NCBI GenBank assembly: GCA_024220505.1
Contig: JAKZZE010000023.1
Location: 682,001-746,000 of the forward strand
Source of the DNA: Rhizopus arrhizus
Taxonomy: Eukaryota; Mucoromycota; Mucoromycetes; Mucorales; Rhizopodaceae
Direction: 5' to 3'
Length of the DNA stretch: 64,000 nt
Part shown: in pieces, positions 35,073 to 47,425 of the stretch
How the letters are laid out: every line of letters begins with the position of its first letter
Position numbering within the stretch: position 1 is the stretch's first letter
Notes under the pieces: model-generated
Databases searched by the model: none
The model's input: the letters and a program-made list of their open reading frames with translations, nothing else
What the model was told of the DNA's origin: nothing
Translations under genes and position numbers: made by a program

Positions 35073-36241
35073 TTATAATTCGTTATGTGGCAAAGGATCT
35101 AATTCTAAATATTCTGCAGTAAATGTACGGAAAAGAATTGATAGATTTTCTACCATGGATGGATCTATACAATCAGCTGTGTCCTATTTACATGCAGTTA
35201 AGATTTATATTACATAATCTCTCTCTCTCTCTTTTACTGCTCTTGTATGCCAAACATATGGGAAAGGATAAGGAATTAGATGAAGTACGTTTACACCACG
35301 CATTAAGAATGGAACATGATCATCTGCTATCGATTCACCTCGAAATGTAAGCATTGAATCAGGATGAAATAAAGATTCTAATCTTTCTCCTGTCTTTTCC
35401 GATATCTCTTTAAATAATGATTGTCTTCTTAGCCTGGTCTCAAGACTCATTAGCTTATAAAATAGCCAACTTGTCGTTCGGTAATAATTTGGAAATCGTG
35501 TGTTGGTTACTCCTAATAAATCCAATAAAACAAGTACTTCTATTTGATCCAATTTGTTTTTATAAACCTTATTTCCATGTGCTAAATAGGCTGTTTCCCA
35601 ACTCTCTGCAAGATGTCTACTCTTTCATTCCCCCCCAAAAAAAAAAAATAGATCAACCTCTCTTCTTTTCTTACTCTTTCCTACCTTGCCCCATAAATTG
35701 AATCTGTAGGTCCCCACTGATGAAAGGCCTCTTCTCCATCAAAAAATATCATTTGAACCGTCTTTTCTTTTTGTCTATAATTCTTGCTTGTATTTGATAA
35801 AACTTCATTCAATGTCTCTGCCAAATCCATCAATAATCCACAAGGTATCGCACTGTCCGTTGCTCCAATAAATTCAAAATCGGCTGAATATTTCGAGTCA
35901 AAATGAGCCGCCAAGACCAATCGCGTGGGCTTATCTGGATTATGCGTTACGATAATATTGGTGAAATTCTTGGTGCCAAACGGTGTAGAATCTGTAAAAC
36001 GGTCAAGTTCAATATGCCAACCCAACCGTTCAAAGTGACTAATGATATGCTTTTGAACTTGCTCATTTTCAGGTGTGCCTGAAATGCGTTCAACCAGCAG
36101 CGGCTTCATCAGTTCTCCATTCACAGATAGTTTTTGAGCATCAGTTAATTGAGCCAAGTGTTTCAAGGACTCTGTAGATAACGCCTTGTAACATTCTACC
36201 GCAAGAGGTAATAGCAATAAGAGTGCAAGTAAGCATTTCAT
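35073..36241 (-). CDS. Glutaminyl-peptide cyclotransferase (M28-type zinc enzyme)
   Basis: Secreted or luminal enzyme converting N-terminal Gln to pyroglutamate. Three exons (36241-35685, 35619-35238, 35183-35073) sum to 1050 nt, or 349 aa, the usual size. The signal peptide is MKCLLALLLLLPLAVECY. Zinc and catalytic motifs are all present: AAHFDSKY, GATDSAIPCG (Asp ligand), FDGEEAFHQWGPTDSIYG (Glu ligand), LDLLGV (Asp), DDHVPFLMRGV (Asp) and LIPYPFPYVWHT (His). The pattern fits animal QPCT and fungal homologues rather than aminopeptidases of M28. Confidence 0.93.
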
Positions 36242-36841
36242 TTTTTTTTAAAAAAAAAAAAAGAGAAAAAAGAAATGTTCAACAGCCGATGAAATCGTTT
36301 ATTTCGTTTGCATTGCCCCCCATTTTATCAACACCGATCAACAGACATTTATCAAGCATGACCCTTGATAAAAAAAATTACATACCAAATCAAATCGTTT
36401 GCAAGTAGGCTCATGTTCTTTTGTGCCCTTATTTACATTTTTATTTTCTTATGCATTCAGTTATTTCTCTCACTCACTTGGTATGATCCCATCGATAGAA
36501 TAGCGCAGATAGGCTCTTTTCTGTGGGTCTCTGGTGAGCCCATACGATGATAACAGCAAGCACCTGTGATGTTGCTAGGAAATATCAAATGAAAATCACT
36601 TCCAGTGACCCGATAGTTTCTAGCCATCTTTATTTTTCATTGAATGACAGTCAACTACAAAAGAACCCTGCCTGGATTATATCACTCAATTGACGGGGAT
36701 CCATCCGGCTGAGAGAGGGGGAGGTAGGCATCGTAGGGTGAGTGGAGATCTCTTTTTTGCTCTCAGTTTTTCCAAACAGTTCATTTGATCCCAAATAGGA
36801 TGCCTCTGATAAGCTTTAGAGATAGAGGGTTTCAAAGATCC
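36242..36841. other. Intergenic, no gene seen
   Basis: Upstream region of the glutaminyl cyclase gene, with an A-run directly before its ATG. No protein-coding or RNA signal was seen. Confidence 0.5.
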
Positions 36842-37018
36842 ATGTTGATATTCTTTCTTATCATCCTCTTCTTTCCAATCACATGTTCTTTTGCCTTTCC
36901 CCCCTTTCCACTTGCTATCAAAGAGACCATGAAAGGCAGCGAAAGCAGGATCAACCCAGAGAGACAGGGTCGAGTCATGAATTCGATCAAAGATATCTGT
37001 GGGATGTTGAAACAGTAA
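36842..37018 (+). CDS. Possible small secreted peptide
   Basis: 58 aa starting MLIFFLIILFFPITCSFAFP, with a strong hydrophobic N-terminal segment ending at a small-residue site before a basic/polar tail (KGSESRINPERQGRVMNSIK). It ends DICGMLKQ. The stop overlaps a GTAAGC donor-like word, so the frame could continue in a further exon. An antisense frame is also open here. Support is the signal-like start only. Confidence 0.3.
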   Translation: MLIFFLIILFFPITCSFAFPPFPLAIKETMKGSESRINPERQGRVMNSIKDICGMLKQ

Positions 37019-37753
37019 GCTTGAAATGCAGTACGATCGGGTGGACAGTTTAAGACAGGCAATGTGTATCCACCCTAAAGCCGATCTATTTCATTCAAGA
37101 AACACCCAAGGATGCCAAACCGGCTTGAGAGCTGGAGGATGCCTTATCGGTTGATACGTGTTTCTATACATTGGCTCAAGCATGAATGATTGTCTTTAAC
37201 CAAGTCATTGTGCATTAGAGTGTCTTGCTGCAAACCTTTGGCTGTCTCGTAGGATCAATAACGATAAAACTAAAAGCAAGTCCAAGAACAAAGTTATGTG
37301 ACAGTACAAGTATTCTAAAAGAAAGAAAAAAAAAAAAAAAAATAGCATGCTACGCCTGCTTCCTATGGAAAAGTGGAATAAAAGTAAAGGATAAAAAAAA
37401 AAAGACGTGTGAAATGTATTGAATAATTCCATGTTTTGTAAGAGGGGGAAAAAAAAAAGTGCTGCATATCCTGAACCACGGATGATATTAATAAGCAAGC
37501 CCATGTGTGTTCGTTTACTCTGCAACACATCTTCATTGTTTAGATTATTAATAAAAAATATTACTCGATAATTTATTAGTAGTAGTACTTGAATAATTAC
37601 ATTGAATTGGCTTTCTTGCTTGCAGAGTGGTATTCGAAAGCCAATTGTTTTTATTTTATAGTTGTTCTTCCAACATAAAGACCTTTTCCATAAAATGTTG
37701 ATAGCTCCTTTATGTAATGAATGAGTTATCGGCCTTTAATCATGCATGATCAC
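37019..37753. other. Intergenic, no gene seen
   Basis: Contains A-runs (37328-37343) and no supported gene. It includes the 3' flank of the RalGAP gene. Confidence 0.5.
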
Positions 37754-40700
37754 TTACCACGTAGCAAGCTTGTGTCTTTGATTGATCGTTCGTATGTCGC
37801 TCGCTCTTTGGGCATAAACCGATTTATAAAATGAATACAGATTTGTATGTACTGTGGCTCTGAACGCGTCAATCGCAGTCGATCTTACCAAAGGCCCTAA
37901 GCTTGCTTGAGATACAATCATTCTATCATACAAAGGTCCAAAATAAGGAACCTGTATCAAACCATTAGAACACTCTATTGCACTAAATAAGATTCGTATT
38001 TACCTTTGAATCTCGGTAAATTTGAATATAATACAGATTGTCAGGTAATGGCTTGACAATGATCTGTGCATTACCAAAGTCACCTCCTATTGTATCAATT
38101 CTATAATCACGAGCATGTTCATTCCAAACGATATGAACGTGGTCATTACCAATATGTCGTTTCTATATTATGTATTTAATAAAACATACACATGCATGTA
38201 GAATCACTTGTACCTTCTTCAATTGCTTTGGATCAGAAGGGTCTGTTGGCATCTTGGTCACATCATGGAATATCATTTCAAGTGTAGATGAGCAATAATA
38301 GGTGGCCCTAGATCCATTCGTCAAGTTTCGTTCAAGACCACCTAGATATCCTGTATGGCTTGCAATGTCAATTTCCCAACCCAAGCTGTTTACAAAAGCA
38401 TTATATCTTTCAGAGCCTTGGCTATTTTGAAGGATACTTTGCTCATCCTCTTGTCCATAACCAACATAAATCAAGCCAATCTTCATTGTCTCACGTCTAC
38501 AACACACAAAAATGAATCAACCTTTTACCAAAGTCAAATCCTATTTACCCGTGCTTTCGATCAAGTCCTCTAATGTCTCTGTATAAAGCAGGACTCTTGT
38601 TTAATATTTGAAACGATCCATCCTTAAGATGATCGTATTCAATCAATCCAAGGTGACTCATAAGTAAGCGGCTGTATAAAAAGGGAACATGTGATTCTTC
38701 AGCCTCTTGAGGAAAGGCGGGTAAAAAGTCCTTTTTCAAGCAAAAGTTGGCAATCAATTGCATGGATTCATCTTGCTTGCCACGTAGCATATTCATTTTT
38801 GAATACCAAAGACGTCTAATAATAATATAAAAAAAAAGAACAAAAAAAGATAGATTAATACAGTGATTCGTGTACCACATTTCAGCAACTTACGAATCAG
38901 GGGTTTGAAGAGCATTTTGCTCTGCTTCCTTTTTCAAATAATCATCTAGTTGATCACCCAAGTTTCCGATCATCTCTAGTTGAAGTGCAGTTGGTGTACT
39001 TGGTACATTCAATGGTAAAGTAGAGTCCAAGAGGCAGTCTGGGTGAGAATCACCAATTCTAATTTTATAATGATTAATATACACGTATTAATGATACATG
39101 TAGTATCCTTTACTGTTTTAATAAGACTGAAACGGCATCTTCTTTATGATCCGTTAATCTATATTGAATAGTTGATCAATTTGATGGGCAGAAAAAAAAA
39201 AAAAAAAATAGCGTGTTTGACTTACGGTTTATCATTTGTGTCCTTAACATTCCTTATAAACCTCTTATCTGGTTTATAATATTCTGTATCGGTGCTTTGC
39301 GTGCTTTCAACTGATTTTGTCTTTGGTTCTAATAATGTATCCCAAACATAACGACCTGTTAAGTCTCGAATAATCATTCTTGCTTGACGCTCCCCTATAA
39401 TCAATTTCAATAAAAAAAAACATACTTTAATAGAGACAATTACCCTTTGCTTCAGATAATTCTACAAATGCAATGATTGTGGTATCGTTAAATGCAAAAT
39501 ATTGATATTGCTGATATTCTACATCATCTTGTGAAACGCCAGGGCCAACAATCGTACTGTTTCAAATTCAGTTTTTATCCTAATGTACACTTTTTTTTTG
39601 GTTACCTGTATAAAGTGGCAGGACCACAAGGAGGCGCAAAGTTATTGAAATGATGTAATAAATGTAGTAATACCGCCTCGGCTGATTCCTATTGTATATC
39701 GCATGATAAATGTACAAAAAGTAAGCAAGAAGCATATTTTTTTTTTTTACCTTAACGTAAGCTTGGTCATTATCTGGTAAGGTATCTGATCCAATGATTG
39801 GCTCATTTTGTTGGATATCTGGTCTTTTGTCCGCTCCCAACTTGAACTTGAAAGAGATTTCTTTCCTCTTTACAGTAGTAGACGGTCTAGGAGGATGAGG
39901 CAGCATTTTTTCATTACCATCCTATTCAAGAATAAGAATAAAAGAAGACAATAAAAATATATAAGTACCGAAGATAAGTGAATTGCAAGTTCAATGACAT
40001 CAAAAACAAGTTGACAGAGATCGGTTTCTACCAAGATTACTGGCTCAATAGACATTACCCACTCTAACAGGCAACTGAATAGTTTGGAGACAATAAATCC
40101 TCTACCCGTCTTGCTATTCTTTTCATAGTATTTCAAATGTACATTAAGTGCATCGATGATATGTGTTAGAACCTCTTGTATCACAATCTAGAGAACACGT
40201 TAGATTTTCCTTCCTCTTCAAACTTTGCAAGTTACCCCTTCTGGATCAGCTTCTCTTTTATAAATCTGAGCAAATGTGCTGATACAGTCTGATACAGTGT
40301 TGATGATTGATATGTTACACCAATACAAATGATTCACCAAAGACTGCACACATTCACGGATCATGTCATTTTGACGACTACTAGACAATTAGCTTTTATC
40401 CAATGGTGCCTCTTCTTTTAACTATACAAACCTTTCTGACGCAAACATTTCATCCAATACGAATGCACATAAAGCACCTAGCAGCATACAGTGAACTTCA
40501 GTCTCCAATTCACCCGTCACTTTAGGGCTATTGGCCACAAGTTTAATCAACACATCCTTTAGCCACACTTTGATATTAGCAAATGAAAATGCTTGCAGTT
40601 CTTTAAAGGCCGGTATCCATTCTGTTTCCAGTTCTTCTAAAGAAATTGTGATATCCTTGAGTTGGTTGGAGATGGGTACAAATGAGCCCAAGATCGTGAT

Positions 40701-43700
40701 GCAGCTCTTGCGCACATTTAAGGACACTTTTGAACCAGAAGAATTTAATAACTGTCATTTGTTATTAGTAAATAATCAAACAAAGCACTCTTTTTTTTAA
40801 TACCTCTTTTTCAATCGCTTCCGTGAAGGGAGGAATCAAGATATATATACTAGGAAGTGGAAAACTAAATAGTCTTTCAGAGTTCAATAGGATGGCATGT
40901 ACAATCGCAGTTGTACTTTCTGAACCAAGTCCATGAAGAAGCGCTTTATAGAATGCTGCGCAATAGCCTTCAGGTGCTTGCTCTTCAGGTATATGTGACA
41001 TGAGCCTACACAGACTTCCATATGCACTTGCTTTTCCAGCCTCATAAGTACTATATACAATATTTAAGTAATTAAAATAGCTAGGATGCTCTGATTTTAC
41101 TTTGGTAGTTCGGTTGCTTCAAATAACCAAGGAACCATTTCATACATAGCAGGTATGGGCACATCGTTATAAGGTTGTTGTGCTCTTACTAATTTAAAAG
41201 TATCCAAGATATCAACAACACATTGCATTGCCATAGCATGGTTTTGTGCTCCCTATAATATGCGTTCAGCAATCCAATCCTCACAAAAAAAGAAACTTAC
41301 CTCTATTTGGTTGATATTACCCACGACAAATAATGCATTCTTCCAAGTCATCAAGATGTGTTGCCCATCAAAAGGCAAATTGTTCAAGTTGAGAAAGTCC
41401 GAGCTCTTAAAAGACCCCAATCCAGCAGGCAATTTCTCTGTAACAGCAGATGAATTGGGCATCATAGAAAGAGCATCTGCCACATTTGCCAATGGCCAGG
41501 GAGCCGATGTAGAGGTCCGATTTGATCGGCTCGACGCCATATCATCCAATACAGAACTCGATCCACTCCTTCTATCCCACTCTGTCTTCTTTTCGTCTTG
41601 CCTGACCGTCAAATTCTTTGGACTGACTGTAGAACCATCGTTCCCGTGGTGCACAAAATTCAAAAGTTTTGAACCAGAGTCTTGCCAGAGTGAATCCAAT
41701 TGCTGGATACTGATCGTACGTCGCCCCGTTTTTTCATTTGTGGATGAAACGGTGCCTGCTGCAGCATGGCTTCCACTGGATCTTTTGGCTGCGGAAGTGG
41801 ATGATGTCAAGTTATTGGCGGCGATGCTGCCACTTGTATGTGAGGAGGTATTGGAAAACGATGCGGTGGGTATAATGTTTTTAATGCCAAATTTAACATT
41901 TTGTTTTGTAGTCACCTCGGCTTCTTCATCATCGGGTACAGAGGTTAAATTGGTTGATTTGCGATCAGACTTGAAAGTGCTGGCGATATCCGATAAAGAA
42001 GCGCTGCTCAGATTCCTTAGAATGGTCGAGACGCTTCCTTCTGGTGCAGGTGTAGTAGGATCAAGATGCTGTTGCTCTGCAGGCTGTCTGTCTTGGGTTG
42101 CCAACTGTCCTTCACTTCCACAGCTGGATAAGGGTCTTCCAGGGTTACTTCCGCGTTTGTTGCCTGTGGACACACTGCTCTTTGGGTGTCCTTGAATGCT
42201 CAAATGGCGAGAACGAACTTTGCTCTTGTTATTGTTACCTGCTGCTGAAACACGGCTGCTGTTTATAAAATGGATCGACTGCTGTAAGTGATCATCTCGA
42301 CCTTTGTCGAAATCATATTCGACCTTGTATAATCTTGACGACAACAATCTAGTTAAACTTTGCATAATTTTCTATACAAGTACAAAATTTAGCATTCTAC
42401 TTTTGCTTGTCATGTCATCCTAACTTTACCACCCACTGTTGCAATGCTTGCGTCCATCGCATAGAGCTAACCACATGTGTTTTCAATTGACGCCAAAGTT
42501 CCAAATGAACAATCTTCGCTCTTACAAAGGCGTAAAAGACTGTTTCCCAAATGTAGCTTGCCAAGTCCTCTGCTAAAGATTGTATGGGTATTCGACTATA
42601 TTTCTCTGGTTGGCTCATTAACCATTGCTGAATGTCCAACAAACAATGCAACAAGAGCTCCCAGCTTTCCCATTCAATATCAATCCCTCCTTTAGAGACA
42701 ACAATTGCACGATACAGATTAATAGCATCCTTATACAGGGCTACTAATCCTTCCCAATCCGTCACTTGCTGAACACTCGCTACTAGAGTATCCCTGTTTT
42801 CACCTACACGATGGTCTTCAAAGATGAGTTTAATCATGAGTAAATACCGACGTAAAAAGACATTAGCATCCGATTGCTGTTCCTCAAGGTTTTTTGGATG
42901 AATAGGAAAATCTTCTGTAATGGGCGATGTGGAAAGCACTTTTGTAGTTGATGAATTTTCAGCATTGTTGGCTGAAATAGCTGAGGTTGTACTACTTGAT
43001 CGGGTGACAGCACTACCGGATCTTCTTAAAAACGAAGGTCGTTCATCTTCATTGCCCAAGATCCATACGCCAAGGATATGTATTGCGCCTCGAGTGATGT
43101 CCCGGTATTGAGCATTAGTGCAGGGTAAAATTAGCGCTTGACGAATGATTTCATGCAACATTTCACGTGTCTCATGAGAGGAAAGAACAATGGATTTCAA
43201 AATAGGTATGGCTGGAGAAGAAGGAGCAAATGCGGAGGTGGATTGAAATAGATTAGGCCAGTGCATATGTATGCCATTGCTGTCATTGTCAAGACAGTAG
43301 CCAATCAAAAAGCGAAAAAGACATCGAAGGATCGAAGGTGGACATGAAGAGAACCCACAGACTTTTTACATATTAATTTATCAATATTGACTCTTGTGAT
43401 CGCTTACCTTCATCCTGGTTTGTACCTTCCATTTGTAATGATTTTGATATGCGAGGGACAAATTTTGCCATGTAATGTGTTCTGAATATTTTAAACAAAA
43501 ATTTTGCACTTGCTGTCGCTGCATCTATACCCACGCCAGTTGCAATACCATCATCTGGTTCAAATTGATCTCCTGGGGGGTATTCATAATCATCTGGAGG
43601 AGGAGGAGAACCTGCGGCAACATAAGCCAATCGGACCAAATTGGATATAAAGATGTGTATCAAAACAAGCGAATCATTAAATGTGGGTTGTGTTGGGTTA

Positions 43701-44798
43701 GGAAAGAGGGGTGCGGATGATTCGTCAGCCAAAATGAAAGATTGTTTCAATTGTATTTGACTGGCTCTTATACGTTCATCTCTTTGCAATGCATGCTTAT
43801 TATGTCCCTTGTCTGTATGAGTGGTTTCTCTCAACTTTTTGACAAACTGAAGACCTCCTGAATGCAATTTATTATGTTGGCCGTTTGAAAATAGAGTGTT
43901 ATGAGAAGTGGTGTTATCTTCTGTCTGTTCATTAGTCATTAAATTTACTGTTACTGGTGAAATGTATGATGCATTGTTAGTTGAAGTAGTTGCGGTGGAA
44001 GCAGCTGGGGCATTATGAGGCGTTTGTGTTGTATCTGCTGTGGATATTTCATCTAAAATAAATAAGTCCAAGGAAATGGCGTTTGAAAATAGGTGCATGC
44101 ATTCTGGGTATTCTACCACCTGGTCATTAAGCCATAACAAAAGCAACTGAAAACCAAGAGCTCGCAATCTTGGGTGATTACGGTGATCTAAAATGTGAGT
44201 CAATACCGTTGTAATGTTTTGTCTCTGCCAGCCATTTCTCATCAGTTCTGGGACAAACAAAAATATCTTTCGTAACAAGAATAGTGTCTTTTGAAGATTA
44301 ACAAGCTCTTTTGAATTCCAAGATTGTGGTCTTTCTGACCTGTCTATACAAAACGAGTCAATCTTCATGTTTTTTGCGTGAATTCTAGCTTTATATTCTT
44401 ACGCTTAATTTTTTCTATTTGATGTATGCAGGTATCATAAACTACTTGAAATACTTGTTCTGCATTTTCTTGAAAGAATCGTGCTTGATCAAAACTGTTT
44501 GTTGCATCTAATATACTAAACGTGTCAATGCAAAATCTAAAATGAGCCGACTTTTATTTTTATTTATACCAATATAAGCCCACAAACTCTGCGCTCTCGT
44601 CTTTATCTTTTGTTTTTCGTCTAAAAAGTTTCTTGCCTTTTTCTTTAACTTCTCCTGTTTATCGTCTTTTAAAGCAAATGTCGAAGTTGAGGGTAATACC
44701 AGTAAATCGGATGTAAGACTCTCTTCTTTTTTATCATGTTCATTGTGCTTATCTAGTCGCTGTTGACCTTTTCTCAATGACGGTGTTGCTTGCTTCAT
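37754..44798 (-). CDS. RalGAP alpha/tuberin-like GTPase-activating protein
   Basis: Large cytosolic GAP for Ras-family GTPases (Ral or Rheb type). The gene starts at ATG 44798 (MKQATPSLRKGQQRLDKHNE) and is cut by roughly 15-20 introns; I estimate about 1,800-1,950 residues. The N-terminal helical region (LFVPELMRNGWQRQNITTVL, RALGFQLLLLWLNDQVVEYP) and long Ser/Asn-rich linkers match RALGAPA plan. The C-terminus is a Rap/Ran-GAP domain: ETMKIGLIYVGYGQEDEQSI, YNAFVNSLGWEIDIASHTGY and then IGNDHVHIVWNEHARDY, where the Asn in GNDHV is the expected catalytic Asn thumb. It ends RHKLATW at a TGG-TAA that overlaps a GTAAGT donor word, so a short extra 3' exon is possible. The plus-strand 311-codon frame at 41260-42195 is an antisense shadow. 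Confidence 0.85.
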
Positions 44799-45489
44799 CT
44801 ACAGAAAAAAAAAATATAAAAAAGAAGAACCAGAGTAAATTTTTGATTTTTCAGGACCTGAATTTAACTTTTTTTACTGTAACAAGAGCTTTGTGACGTA
44901 GACTTAAAGGGAGAGAGGAAGACTTTATCCATTATATCCTATCCTAACCATAATGTACTGCATCGAAAATCCGTTTTTTTTTTTTATCTCCTTATTTTTT
45001 CGTAGCTGAGAGAGTTGTTATAAGCAGCTAGGACAATGATCAAGAAATATTTTGTGTTCCCACAATAACTTTACTGGATGTTTCACTGCATTTCATGTAA
45101 TAATTAAGGAGTTGGAGCATTCTTTTAAATATCTATTTCTTCTTTAAAAAAAGTTTTGCCTCTTATAAAAGTCATAACACATTTTAAAGAACTAGACAAA
45201 AAATAAAGCATTGAACAATTTAAGACTGCGACAGTATGCTGCATGTTATCCGATTGCCTGATTATAGGGCAATAGGTAATCTCCGGTCTTTACTGCAAGT
45301 AAATAAGGTCTGTTTCCTAGGCGAGTCTGTTATTGTGTAAAAGAGAACCATGTTTAATCAAGGTTGATATAAAGACAGCACATCTATTAGGTTGATACAA
45401 TGCAGATTATATAGTTTCTCTGAGACTCAGCACGGGCTGTGTTTATTTTACTTGGCGTATTGGCTGCTTATTTTATGAAGCATTGTTTC
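44799..45489. other. Intergenic between RalGAP and the inverted-repeat element
   Basis: No gene is supported; AT-rich with a T-run near 44973. Confidence 0.5.
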
Positions 45490-45511
45490 CAGTGAAGCTG
45501 GGAAATATTGG
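45490..45511 (+). repeat. Left 22 bp terminus of the element
   Basis: Matches the reverse complement of 52835-52856 exactly. It is followed by several ATTGGT-type words up to 45625. Confidence 0.75.
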
Positions 45512-45647
45512 TTAAATTAGAAATTTATTTGGTGATTATAAAAAAATAATTTGGTGATAATAAAAATAGTCATTGGTAAAATACTGAAAGATAATTGGTC
45601 ATTATTAAATTTCAAATTGACTCAATTGAAAAATAACTTTAGTGATA

Positions 45648-45909
45648 TGCAAAAAGCACGGAGCTAGCTAACACGGACATTGTTGCAGGCATAAGCTCTT
45701 CTTTGAGATAAAGTTTCCTCAGTCATTAGCTTTTCACGCTTCATCTTGCTCTTTATAAGAGCCCAGAAGTTCTGAATTGCACATGAATCTGTCGCTTCTT
45801 CTTAACACGCGATGTGTACCAAATTTTAGCTGATTTTCATCTGCTTTTAGCCGAGATGCTTCGATTGACTGTTTTACTCGTTCCACAGTAGTTAGTCAAA
45901 ATATAGGAA
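45648..45909 (+). repeat. Left long inverted repeat block (262 bp)
   Basis: By eye it differs at one position from the reverse complement of 52518-52779. On the minus strand it holds an open stretch ending at 45734, the same exon-like sequence as at the right end. Confidence 0.9.
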
Positions 45910-45942
45910 TAAATTCAGGTATTAACATACCAGTTTGTTGTT

Positions 45943-46591
45943 TTAGGTAATGTTATGAATAAGTATATCAAAGTAAAAATAAAGAAAGTAGAATAAACTA
46001 CGAAAACGTAAAAGTAGGATTTGTGCATATTTGTATGGTTGTGGCAAAGTAGGCTTTGATTGGATGATCAATGGATGCAAAATTTTTATTTTCGACCCGT
46101 CATACTTTACTACTTCTGAAGCCAAGATTACGTCTACACGTCTGCATTGGCCATTTTGTTCAAAGTCGTTGATGGTCTGTAATAGCTGGTCTATCTTGCT
46201 ATTTCCTTTCATGTAATGCCTACTTCTCGTCCTTTCATTTGTCAAGGCCCTCCACAATAGAGCGTTGGGGGTTCTGTACTGTGAATCTTTGTTGAATTTT
46301 AAAAATGGCAGATTTCCTTTTAACCAGCTAATTAAACAAGGTATTATTTATGATGTTAGATACGTTATATTCAGGATCTTTAGTATTCTTTATGTAGATT
46401 TCTAAGGTTGACAAGTCGCTAGACAACAACGTTGCAAAACTTTCGCCAGACGAGACATCGTCCTCTTTCCACAATGACGTGACAATCCGGATACTCACAT
46501 CGTGTAGGGATTCCCTCTCGAAAAATTCATTTGAAAGTTTCAACGTTAAACCACGATTGTATCGGTTCAATGTGAAGATTATAGTGCTCAT
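45943..46591 (-). pseudogene. Element gene C, unrecognised, two-part frame
   Basis: The first part (46591-46328) begins MSTIIFTLNRYNRGLTLKLS and contains LLSSDLSTLEIYIKNTKDPE. After a frame change or a very short intron (about 36 nt, GTATCTAAC...TTAATTAG) it continues SWLKGNLPFLKFNKDSQYRT, then NALLWRALTNERTRSRHY, RRVDVILASEVVKYDG and ends in a Phe/Tyr-rich tail. A GTATGT donor follows at about 45931, so the last exon may lie inside the inverted repeat (VKQSIEASRLK frame, ending 45734). The VDVILASE stretch could be a nuclease-like D-x(n)-E pattern, but this is weak. No known family is recognised. Confidence 0.4.
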
Positions 46592-46599
46592 TTGACGGT

Positions 46600-47420
46600 A
46601 GCGTTGGAGGTATTGCGTACCCTTAGGCCTTTCGGCCTCTCATATCAAGAGATTGCACCAACAATGCGTTGACTGGTTTAATTTATTTATATAGTTCCAC
46701 CCCGTTTGACTCCTTTCATGGCTATACTCGATATATTTGTTACGATGCATTCCGGCTTGGGTTTGGTGGAATCGTATTTAGGCTTTTTGAAAGTTTGGGA
46801 TGTCCTCTATGAATATATACATACATATTCAACTTGACGGAATTACTCTTGAGATTTCACTGGCATTGGCTCTCCAAAAGGTGTGGGGTGCTTTCTATGA
46901 ATATATTAATACATAGTAAGTTTTAATCCCTCCGAAGGTACCGTGCGCTCTCTTTGAATGTAACTATCAATGTATCGCAGCTTTATACTAATGCAAAAAG
47001 ATGCATCGTATTTTAGACGCACAGCTGCTACCACTACCTCTGAAAGGTACAACTTCACGGATGGAAAAAGCTATCGTTGCGATTATTAATAAGAACAATT
47101 AGACCAGTTCCCAACTACATGTGGATCAACGCTCTTGAACAACTTTTTACAGCATTCTCATATATTATGGTAGTGGAAAGGATAAAAAATTGGCGCAATA
47201 AATACAAAGGATCGTCTATCCCTTACCCTCGAATTTACTAAATTGCAGTATATATTCTTTATGTATGGATCGAGATAGTTTTTACGTAGGAGCAGTTATC
47301 AATAAAAAATCTTAAATGATTAAAGGATGAAATATATTAATCCTTTTTTTTTTACGAAATAATTTTACATCTTCATTACGTGGTACATTGAGGTGTTACG
47401 TAATAGACTTCTTCGTCTTT
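46600..47420. other. Non-coding spacer of the element with degenerate internal repeats
   Basis: No gene is supported. Three related words near 46806, 46894 and 46951 share CTATGAATATAT-like and TCTTTGAATGTA-like cores preceded by GTG(C/T)-type sequence. A small hairpin AGGCC-TTTC-GGCCT lies near 46625. It may hold promoter or recombination sites of the element. Confidence 0.35.
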
Positions 47421-47425
47421 TTCTT

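Noticed and set aside
41260..42195. 311-codon plus-strand open frame
   Set aside because: It lies exactly antisense to a well-supported RalGAP exon and has no family signal; it is a shadow of Ser/Thr-rich coding.
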